From: Deltaproteobacteria bacterium
GTDB lineage: Bacteria > Desulfobacterota > B13-G15 > RBG-16-54-18
Assembly (NCBI GenBank): GCA_003646745.1
Contig: QMLM01000097.1
Span: 1-6,533, forward strand
DNA length: 6,533 bases
Direction of reading: 5' to 3'
The position numbers were made by a program, and so were the translations under genes. Below the pieces are notes generated by a model. The model ran no database searches. It saw nothing but the letters and a program-made list of their open reading frames with translations, and was not told the origin of the DNA. Below, piece by piece: positions 1 to 5,296 of this stretch (positions within the stretch are counted from its first letter, which is position 1; each line of letters begins with the position of its first letter).

Positions 1-358
1 CTGCTAGATTGTTCACGGCAATAGTATCCTATCCCAGGACATCTGTAGATCTGGTACTGGGGACGATGAATTCTCTTTATCCGACTATGGTATTAATGGA
101 AGGGTGCTTTATACGCCTGGGCATTCTTCTGACTCGGTGAGTTTGTTACTGGATACAGGAGAGGCTTTTGTAGGTGATTTAGCCATAAATGGTTTTCCAA
201 TGCGTATTGGTCCAGGTATACCATTCTTTGCCGAAGATATCGATATGGTGAGAGAGAGCTGGCGTCTGCTTCTGCAGAGGGGGGCAAAAACGTTCTATCC
301 CGCTCATGGAAAGCCTTTTGCGACGGATAGATTAGGGAGGTTTTTACAATCTAAATAG
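1..358 (+). CDS. MBL-fold metallo-hydrolase, C-terminal part, probable frameshift near 60
   Basis: This is the C-terminal part of a metallo-beta-lactamase-fold hydrolase; the gene starts left of the window, so the HxHxDH motif is not visible. Later metal-site motifs are seen: TPGHS (third-site His), GDLAINGF (bridging Asp) and YPAHGKPF (last His). The substrate cannot be inferred. The frame ending at the TAG at 356-358 is open back to a stop at 5-7. Upstream of about 61, however, family-like sequence (SYPRTSVDLVLG) lies in another frame and joins DDEFSLSDYG if one base is missing in the G-run at 59-62. This is either a real frameshift, which would make it a pseudogene, or an indel error in the sequence. 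The GTG at 104 is not a credible start because conserved sequence precedes it. The next ORF starts 11 nt downstream, so this was probably the upstream member of a transcription unit. The family call is firm; the functional state is not. Confidence 0.8.
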
Positions 359-369
359 AGGTGATTGGT

Positions 370-580
370 ATGGAGCTAATGGAAAAGATGGTAAAACAGT
401 GCAGGAAGTCTCGCTATTATACTCGGAGTCTTGAATCTGTTTCCGCTGGTGTTACTTATATTGGGCATTGCTCCATTTCAGAATCGCCCATATTTTAATG
501 GCTGGATAACTTTGTCACTTATCTATTTCAGTTATCGAGCCTATAAGGCGTTAAAAGAAAGCAATCAAAATGTCAAATAA
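370..580 (+). pseudogene. small membrane protein, frameshifted
   Basis: An ATG at 370 follows a good Shine-Dalgarno sequence (GAGGTG) and begins MELMEKMVKQCRK. That frame then loses coding character and stops near 498. From about 404 the next frame reads a hydrophobic helix (IILGVLNLFPLVLLILGIAP), a polar turn (FQNRPYFNG), a second hydrophobic stretch and a basic tail ending at the TAA at 578-580. A single extra base around 397-412 would join the two halves into one protein of about 70 residues with two membrane helices. No start codon with a Shine-Dalgarno site exists in the second frame. It overlaps the next gene by 11 nt, as expected for translational coupling. I do not recognise the family. 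A real decay event and a sequencing indel cannot be told apart here. Confidence 0.55.
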
Positions 581-1136
581 TTTTTGGGCCAACCCCCTTC
601 TCTGGATAGGTGCCTATCTAATGGGTTATACGATAACGATAGTAGTGCTCAGTCTCCCAGGTATGCAAACCAAGGTTAAAAACAGAATACCAAAACCCAT
701 TGTCAGAATTTTTATTTTGCTGACTTTTATAGCACCCATCATCGCTTTACCCTTTACTAAAGGACCAAGGATAGCGATTTTAACACCCGTTGCCTTGACT
801 GTGGGGATAATTCTCTTGGGAATAAATTTCATCATAAAGATATTGGCTCAAAAAGAGATAGGTATAGCCCCTGCCTTAAAAAGTAAAGGAAGCTTGGTTA
901 CAAGGGGCGTATATGGAACCGTTAGAAATCCTTTATACATGAGTAATTTTCTGTTGGCTGTAGGCATGGCTGTTCTCCTTAAATCAATGTATGCGCTTTT
1001 GTTCTCGATTCCCTATGCCCTTCTTTATCTACCCATTATACATTTTGAAGAGAAGGAGCTTCTGGAAAAATATGGGGAGGAATACAAAGAGTACAAAAGA
1101 AAAGTCCCCTGGCGGATGATTCCAAAATTATTGTGA
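570..1136 (+). CDS. isoprenylcysteine carboxyl methyltransferase-like membrane protein
   Basis: This intact 188-residue protein is a multi-pass membrane protein of the ICMT/phospholipid methyltransferase-like group. Hydrophobic segments lie at about residues 10-30, 45-63, 70-92 and 125-155. The diagnostic C-terminal signature is present: RGVYGTVRNPLY at about 112-123, then HFEEKELLEKYGEEYKEYK and a closing KVPW. In the family this region binds S-adenosylmethionine and the motif Arg/Asn and Glu residues form the cofactor pocket. The bacterial substrate is generally unknown; protein prenylcysteine is unlikely, and a lipid or isoprenoid is possible. It starts inside the end of the preceding small ORF and ends 9 nt before the methyltransferase remnant, so it looks like part of the same operon. 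It is the only undamaged gene in the block at 1-1448. Confidence 0.85.
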   Translation: MSNNFWANPLLWIGAYLMGYTITIVVLSLPGMQTKVKNRIPKPIVRIFILLTFIAPIIALPFTKGPRIAILTPVALTVGIILLGINFIIKILAQKEIGIAPALKSKGSLVTRGVYGTVRNPLYMSNFLLAVGMAVLLKSMYALLFSIPYALLYLPIIHFEEKELLEKYGEEYKEYKRKVPWRMIPKLL

Positions 1137-1145
1137 GATACAAAT

Positions 1146-1448
1146 ATGAAATACTCAATAACAAAAATCCTTAACTTTGGCGCAGGTATTTATGACAGAT
1201 GGGCGAAGCACAATTTAAGAGAAATTTACAAAAGATTGACTGAATTGGCAGATTTAAAAGGGAACGAAAAGGTCTTGGATATTGGGTCGCCCAACACACA
1301 CATATTAAAGACCCTGGGCAAGAGGAAGATTTTCCCCTTAATAAAATCGGGCAGATCAAGCCCTGTAAGGCCTGGCCCGTTCCGGCACCTATTTCTCAAG
1401 ACACCTCTTTTTCAGCTCCTTTTTCTTGGCGCTGAAATCTTGCATTAA
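1146..1448 (+). pseudogene. class I SAM-dependent methyltransferase, 3'-truncated remnant
   Basis: The first 55-60 residues resemble the N-terminus of a UbiE/Methyltransf_11-type enzyme: FGAGIYDRWAKHNLREIYKRL followed by motif I, EKVLDIGSPNTHIL. Motif I normally reads DxGxGxG; here one glycine codon seems to be missing (GSP instead of GSGP). After about position 1325 the reading frame runs into DNA belonging to the terminator and 3' end of the opposite-strand gene, giving a non-homologous tail that stops at 1446-1448. The remaining catalytic domain, roughly 150 residues in intact relatives, is absent in all frames. The gene is therefore a remnant, probably cut by a rearrangement at about 1320-1335. 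It starts 9 nt after the ICMT-like gene with only a weak Shine-Dalgarno site. Confidence 0.7.
1340..1379 (-). terminator. candidate intrinsic terminator of the minus-strand selenoprotein gene
   Basis: A hairpin pairs 1348-1354 with 1372-1379 (arms CGGGC/GCCCG plus AG/CT around one bulged base), with a possible inner 3-bp pairing GCC/GGC. On the minus strand it is followed by ATTTTATT (1347-1340). It lies just downstream of the stop codon at 1389. No T-run follows on the plus strand, so it acts for the minus-strand gene. Confidence 0.5.
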
Positions 1449-2486
1449 TCTCTTCACCCCTTTATCTTCCTGGAGCCTGGATGATAAGAGAATAAGTTGA
1501 TTTCGATAGATGTTCCCCCCTTTCAACTCCCTGAGCTGGGCCTCCATCTTGGTCTTAAGCTCTTCAAAATTCCTTGGGGCTCCTTCCTTAATCCTTCTGT
1601 TCACCACCGCCAGATCTCTCTCCAGCATCCTAACTTTGGTCTCATCGACAAAGGGCGCTTCGGGGGCCTTGATGTAGAGATCCAACCTACCCAGATATCT
1701 GCCCCAACCATAACTACGAACCACAATGGTGTGACCCACCTGCATAGCCCTTCTCAGCCCGGATGTATTATGCCCAGCCACAGCGATCGTCACTCCCTGA
1801 AGCTGTGACAGAAGCGCCCTTAACTCACGAAGGGGCATGTGGGCAAGGAGAATAATAAAATCGGCCCTCCCTTTCAGATCCTTCATTACCTGCCTTGCAC
1901 TCCGCAGGGGTTCCCCTACCTTCCAGTCCCGGGGACTAGAGGCTAAAGGCATCTTAGGACTCAAGAGGCTAAAGATCCCCCATCTTAGACCCCCCACCTT
2001 CTTTATCGCATAGGAGGCGGAAATTTTACGTCCGTTCACGGAGACCACATTAGTGGAGATGAAGGGAAAGCTAGCCTTCTTCCTTAGCCGGACAAAGGCC
2101 TTTGCGCCCAGCTTGAGATCATCATCCCCCACCCCCACAGCATCACATCCCATGAGGTTGAAGGCACTGATCATCAATTGGGCGTCCAACAAGGCCTCCT
2201 TTTGCAAGGAAGGGGAAAGAGTGGAAGAAACGTATCTCTCAAAGAGGAGGTCTCCTGCATCAAGGATAAGAAGATTCCCCCCTGCCTTTTTTATCTGATT
2301 TATCAAACTCGCCCTTCTGGCCAGACCGCCAGCCCGCGACGCCCCTCACCCACTGGGGTTGAACCGTCCGTTTATGTTATTGCTGTAAAGAATGGTAATA
2401 TGTCTAAGCCCTCCCCAAGCATAGGGGGTTGCTAAAGTTATAAATAAAAAGAAAAACCAAATAACCCTTCCTAGCCCTCTAACCAT
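1389..2486 (-). CDS. candidate selenoprotein: secreted UshA-like metallophosphatase-fold protein with in-frame UGA (Sec47)
   Basis: Read from ATG 2486, the frame is open to 1389 except for one TGA (2346-2348), giving 365 residues. The start is supported by GAGGGGAGGG at 2495-2504, eight bases upstream, and by a signal peptide (Arg3, Arg7, hydrophobic core at about 8-19, possible cleavage after Ala23). The mature part begins ITILYSNNINGRFNPSG-U-GASRAGGLARRA. Relatives I recall carry ...PCGC...GGLARRA, so the UGA takes the place of the second Cys. The fold is of the 5'-nucleotidase/UshA metallophosphatase type: DAGD (76-79), GDDD (120-123), LLAHMP (His216), AGHNT (His239) and GWGRYLGRLD (260-269), then a charged, probably coiled-coil tail (about 282-325). 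Several UshA metal ligands are changed: the first DxH is NxN, GNHE is GDDD and the final HxH/HxQ is HNT. A hydrolase role is therefore uncertain. The only other cysteines are C114 and C362. A nonsense-mutated pseudogene is the main alternative. An ORF starting at TTG 2306 would begin inside the conserved GGLARRA region, with no signal peptide. Confidence 0.7.
2309..2348 (-). promoter_or_regulatory. in-frame UGA and bacterial SECIS-like hairpin
   Basis: The UGA is at 2348-2346. Downstream, CUGGC (2332-2328) pairs with GCCAG (2321-2317), enclosing the 6-nt loop GGUCUG (2327-2322). A lower stem pairs UCGC (2339-2336) with GCGA (2312-2309) across an internal loop. The loop GGUCU begins 19 nt after the UGA. 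From memory, the E. coli fdhF SECIS presents GGUCU in its apical loop at the same offset, also in GGU-CUG as codons 7 and 8 after UGA. The bulged U of the E. coli stem is not seen here. Caveat: GGU-CUG also encodes Gly-Leu of the conserved GGLARRA motif, so part of the loop is fixed by protein sequence. Confidence 0.6.
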
Positions 2487-2494
2487 TTTTCTAT

Positions 2495-2504
2495 CCCTCC
2501 CCTC
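2495..2504 (-). promoter_or_regulatory. Shine-Dalgarno site that sets the upstream start of the selenoprotein gene
   Basis: On the minus strand this reads GAGGGGAGGG and lies 8 nt before ATG 2486. It is among the strongest ribosome binding sites in the window and argues that translation starts upstream of the UGA. Nine of its bases (2496-2504) are exactly complementary to leader bases 2640-2648. Confidence 0.7.
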
Positions 2505-2589
2505 TTAAATATTTAATTACGACTTATCTTAATGGAAATAAAGGAGAAAAACAAGAAGAAACAATTTATGTCGATAACGAAAAGGAAGA

Positions 2590-2639
2590 CAAAAAGAAAT
2601 ATGGCCTTGCGGCATTACTGCCTTTCCCAAGGCCATATT
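2590..2639 (-). terminator. strong leader hairpin with U-tract: LysR-gene terminator or leader attenuator
   Basis: A perfect 12-bp stem pairs 2598-2609 with 2628-2639 (arms AATATGGCCTTG / CAAGGCCATATT). The 18-nt loop has an inner 4-bp stem (GGCA/TGCC, 2611-2614 with 2619-2622). On the minus strand it is followed by TTCTTTTT. It lies about 100 nt beyond the LysR stop but also downstream of the predicted promoter at 2662-2691. It could therefore end LysR transcripts, attenuate the selenoprotein gene, or both. Confidence 0.7.
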
Positions 2640-2648
2640 GAGGGGAGG
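2640..2648 (-). promoter_or_regulatory. anti-Shine-Dalgarno sequence in the selenoprotein leader
   Basis: The minus-strand RNA reads CCUCCCCUC here, a perfect 9-nt complement of GAGGGGAGG at 2504-2496, the gene's own ribosome binding site. It sits about 7-15 nt after the predicted transcription start and directly precedes the leader hairpin. Pairing would close a loop of about 135 nt and hide the ribosome binding site. Seen in sequence; function is inferred. Confidence 0.4.
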
Positions 2649-2661
2649 TAAATTTTTTGGA

Positions 2662-2691
2662 ATTCTAATTCTTAATAAGTCCAAGTGTCAA
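2662..2691 (-). promoter_or_regulatory. sigma70-type promoter for the selenoprotein gene
   Basis: On the minus strand, TTGACA (2691-2686, a perfect -35) is followed by an 18-nt spacer and TAGAAT (2667-2662, five of six consensus bases). Transcription would start near 2655, giving a leader of about 170 nt before ATG 2486. Confidence 0.6.
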
Positions 2692-2707
2692 ATGAAAAGT
2701 TTTCATT
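2691..2707 (-). repeat. 17-nt palindrome abutting the -35 box, candidate operator
   Basis: Perfect 8-nt arms AATGAAAA and TTTTCATT flank one central G. It overlaps the first base of the -35 element and would be centred near -44 of the predicted start, a usual place for an activator. A second AT-rich inverted repeat (ATAAAA/TTTTAT, 2713-2727) lies further upstream. Neither has enough GC to be a convincing terminator. Confidence 0.4.
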
Positions 2708-2738
2708 AACTTATAAAAATCTTTTATGAGCTTTTTGG

Positions 2739-3641
2739 TTAACCTATTATTTGCCCCTTTACAAACTCTAGAAAGCTCTTGGTTTTTAAAGGTATAACCT
2801 TTTGTTTTCTGTACACGAGATAAAATTTATGCCTCATCTCCCCTTCTTGTAATTGTAAGGCCTTAAGATCCCCCCTTTCCAACTCCTGTTCGATGGCCTG
2901 TAGGGGGAAGACGGAAATCCCGATCCCGTTTTTGACCATCATCTTGATAACCTCGTTGCTTCCCGACACGGTAATGATTTGAAAATCCTTTAATTTCATT
3001 CCCTTTTGATATACCATCTCCTCAAATATGGCCCTTGTTCCCACCCCTTCCTCACGTAGTAATATCTTCATCCCAGTTAAATCCCCCAGAGAAATCGTCC
3101 CTCCATCGACACCCATATAGTTTGGGGAGGAGGCCAAAAGTAAGGTATGCTCTAGGAGTTCTTCTGTTATTAAATCCCTATGGGTGACTTTATCACCGAT
3201 TAAGCCCACATCAACGATCCCTTTCAGCAGTTTATCGATTACCGAAGGGCAATTACCGATATCGATGCTGAAGTTCACCTCAGGATGGGTTTGATGAAAT
3301 CCTTTAACGATATGGGGGATGATATGCTCACCTGCCGCGGTGCAGGCGCCAATGATCAGATCCCCCTTTAACCTCCCTGTATGGCTCTCTATCTCTTCCA
3401 TTAAGTCGTCATACAACTTGGAGAACCTCTTGGCATATTTATATAGAATCTCACCGGCTGGAGTGAGAAACACGGCGTTGCTCTCCCTTTTGAACAGAGG
3501 GGTAGCAAAGTAATTCTCGAGGTTCTTTATCTGATGGGTCACCGCAGGCTGGGTCAAGTACAGAGACCTCGCCGCCGCAGAGAAACTCTTCTTTTCAGCT
3601 ACCATCACAAATATCTTCAAGCCAAAAAGATTAATGTCCAT
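2739..3641 (-). CDS. LysR-type transcriptional regulator
   Basis: A 300-residue LysR-family regulator of normal length. The N-terminal winged helix-turn-helix is clear: FVMVAEKKSFSAAARSL then TQPAVTHQIKNLE at about residues 11-42, followed by LTPAGEILYKYAKRF. The effector domain begins at about residue 90 (GRLKGDLIIGAC) and includes SGSNEVIKMMVKNGIGISVFP, typical of CysB/CbbR-like members. ATG 3641 is preferred because the conserved MDxxxLxxF start follows it and a weak AAGG lies upstream; the in-frame TTG at 3668 has no Shine-Dalgarno site. The effector is unknown. It is upstream of and collinear with the candidate selenoprotein gene and divergent from the glycosyltransferase, so either could be its target. 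NCBI curation includes, as I recall, a selenium-metabolism-associated LysR subgroup; membership cannot be tested here. Confidence 0.92.
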   Translation of the reverse strand: MDINLFGLKIFVMVAEKKSFSAAARSLYLTQPAVTHQIKNLENYFATPLFKRESNAVFLTPAGEILYKYAKRFSKLYDDLMEEIESHTGRLKGDLIIGACTAAGEHIIPHIVKGFHQTHPEVNFSIDIGNCPSVIDKLLKGIVDVGLIGDKVTHRDLITEELLEHTLLLASSPNYMGVDGGTISLGDLTGMKILLREEGVGTRAIFEEMVYQKGMKLKDFQIITVSGSNEVIKMMVKNGIGISVFPLQAIEQELERGDLKALQLQEGEMRHKFYLVYRKQKVIPLKTKSFLEFVKGQIIG

Positions 3642-3882
3642 TTGGCTGCCTTTTTTAGAAATAACCAATAAATATTATCGTAATTTCGGTCAAAAAAGCA
3701 ATTTAAATCTCCTTCCTCTTTTCATCTTTTGTATCAAAGGAGCAGGAGATTCCTCTGTTTTTATATAATATACCCTTCAGGAAGTAAAGAAAGGGCTTGC
3801 TTTGTTGAAAAAGTTTGCTTGACAGAGGGACATCTGGCATTATAAATCTTTTAAAGCTCCTAATATTTGTTTAAAAACACCT
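3642..3882. other. divergent intergenic region between lysR-type gene and glycosyltransferase gene
   Basis: This 241-nt AT-rich gap holds the plus-strand promoter at 3819-3846. For the LysR gene a weak minus-strand pair is possible: TTGCTT (3701-3696) and TAATAT (3677-3672) with an 18-nt spacer. A short ATTA-CGA-TAAT palindrome (3673-3683 region) fits a LysR-type T-N11-A-like site only loosely. No RNA gene or small ORF with support is seen. Confidence 0.4.
3819..3846 (+). promoter_or_regulatory. sigma70-type promoter for the glycosyltransferase gene
   Basis: A perfect TTGACA (3819-3824) is followed, after a 16-nt spacer, by TATAAA (3841-3846, five of six). Transcription would start near 3853, leaving a leader of about 30 nt before ATG 3883. 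Confidence 0.6.
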
Positions 3883-5295
3883 ATGGATATCTTGGACTAT
3901 ATCAGAGAGAATTCTTTCAGTTATAGAGTAGATATACCCTCTGTAGAGTACGCAAAACAGTATTTAGAGGAAAGGGGATCCCCTCCTCAGGATAAGGAAT
4001 TAATAATTATAATACCCGACAGAAACGAAGATCCGGAGGCACTTCGTTCAACAGTAACTCAATTAGCCATGAGTAATCTGCTGATAGGGATATTCCTGGG
4101 GATTGAAAGAGAGCGGTTCAGGATTAAGAAGATAGTTGTGAGCGATCAATCAGATAGAGAAATAGCGAAAGAGAATAGAGGCCTATTATATACCGTTAGA
4201 GATGTCCTCTATAATACCTTGAGGAAAGCTGATATACCTGAAATATACCATCTACATTTTGACCTGGAGTTGAGTGAGATAATATATGGATATTTAAGAG
4301 ACCGTTTAAGGATAGGTAAAAAAGAAAGAGACAGGCCAATCCTCGGTAAAGGGATAAATATGGCCATAAGTTCTCTTGCGTCTTCAGAACTGGGAGATGA
4401 AGTAGCGGATAGAGATGCTGTATTAGTTTTTATGGATGCAGAAAATAAGGAGGTAAGTTATGAGGATCCCTTCCTTCTTGGATCCCCGCTCATTTATAAG
4501 GGTTCACCCATTTTATTCAGCAAAGCCGCCTTCAAAAGATATCACATGGAAGGTGAAAGGAGAAAGATCGGTGGCAGAGTCAATGCCTCCCTAGGTGTGC
4601 CACTTATAAATATGCTTATATATAAAGGACTAATGCCGATAAAAAGGCCCATCATCTATCCGCTCTCAGGAGAAATAGGGATAGACAGGAATCTATTCTG
4701 GTCAATAAAGATAGCGAGAAGATATGGTGTTGAGACGACGACCCTCCTTCAGTTGCTAGGTAAAGGTGAGAGGGGTAAAATTTTGCTTCCTGAAGATAGC
4801 TTTTTGCAGGTAGACCTCGGCATAAATATGGATCAGCCTCTGGCTGAAGGCAAACCTCCGAAAGAGGTCCTCAAGGGGGTAAGAAGAATGTCGGAAGATA
4901 TAATATCCTCTACTTTCCAGATTATTGGTGGAAGTATAAAAGAAGCATGGGGAACATCCAGAGAGTTTATGAAGATGTTCGAAGAATTTCAGAGCCACAC
5001 CATAGAGAGATGGATGCAATCGCACGACAGCAGGCTTATAACTGGAGGCATAGGCCATGAAGAATTAAGAAGAAATGTTTATAGTGTTGTCAAAGAACAT
5101 GTCGATGAGCTCTATTCTGAAGGAGGTTTTTTTAAAAAGACATGGAGAGAGATAAGGGAGGTTTTGCACCAGGATGAAGAAGGGTTTATACCTCCTATAA
5201 ACCAGATCAGAGATGATATGGGAGATGAATTCGATAAGCTTAGAGAGAAACTGATAAATAAAAAGGAAAAGATCTATCCAGAGAAGAAAAGATGA
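3883..5295 (+). CDS. GT81-like glycosyltransferase (glucosyl-3-phosphoglycerate synthase-type) with long C-terminal extension
   Basis: A 470-residue GT-A-fold glycosyltransferase, probably cytosolic as no membrane segment is seen. Motifs in order match the glucosyl-3-phosphoglycerate/glucosylglycerate synthase group: LIIIIPDRNED (about 42), VSDQSD, GKG (155-157), FMDAEN as the DxD-type metal site (D185, E187), GGRV (230-233), PLSGE (262-264) and YGVE (281-284). Such enzymes move glucose or mannose from a nucleotide sugar to (3-phospho)glycerate to make compatible solutes; the exact donor and acceptor are not decidable here. GpgS proteins I recall are near 300-330 residues, so about 150 extra C-terminal residues, charged and helical-looking, are unusual. 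The matching phosphatase gene is not in the window. ATG 3883 has no clear Shine-Dalgarno site, but conserved sequence begins soon after and the promoter is close. It is divergent from the LysR gene and ends one base before the convergent permease stop. Confidence 0.75.
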   Translation: MDILDYIRENSFSYRVDIPSVEYAKQYLEERGSPPQDKELIIIIPDRNEDPEALRSTVTQLAMSNLLIGIFLGIERERFRIKKIVVSDQSDREIAKENRGLLYTVRDVLYNTLRKADIPEIYHLHFDLELSEIIYGYLRDRLRIGKKERDRPILGKGINMAISSLASSELGDEVADRDAVLVFMDAENKEVSYEDPFLLGSPLIYKGSPILFSKAAFKRYHMEGERRKIGGRVNASLGVPLINMLIYKGLMPIKRPIIYPLSGEIGIDRNLFWSIKIARRYGVETTTLLQLLGKGERGKILLPEDSFLQVDLGINMDQPLAEGKPPKEVLKGVRRMSEDIISSTFQIIGGSIKEAWGTSREFMKMFEEFQSHTIERWMQSHDSRLITGGIGHEELRRNVYSVVKEHVDELYSEGGFFKKTWREIREVLHQDEEGFIPPINQIRDDMGDEFDKLREKLINKKEKIYPEKKR

Positions 5296-5296
5296 G

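Noticed and set aside
1497..1808. Plus-strand open frame of 103 codons
   Set aside because: It is antisense to the selenoprotein gene, has no recognisable domain and reflects the reverse complement of coding sequence.
2304..2306. TTG as the start of a 305-residue metallophosphatase protein
   Set aside because: It falls just after the conserved GGLARRA motif, has no suitable Shine-Dalgarno site and leaves out the signal peptide and first domain strand, all of which are present upstream across the TGA.
2053..2435. Two overlapping plus-strand open frames
   Set aside because: Both are antisense shadows of the selenoprotein N-terminal region and have no Shine-Dalgarno site or conserved motif.
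2651..2670. AGGGGAGGT followed by TTG as a plus-strand translation start
   Set aside because: The frame stops after a few codons; the G-rich sequence is better explained as the complement of the minus-strand leader.
3764..3769. Perfect TATAAT on the plus strand
   Set aside because: No -35-like hexamer stands about 17 nt upstream, and the TTGACA/TATAAA pair at 3819-3846 is a better fit for the glycosyltransferase.
4756..5058. Minus-strand open frame of 100 codons
   Set aside because: It lies wholly inside the glycosyltransferase gene in the opposite strand and shows no family signature.
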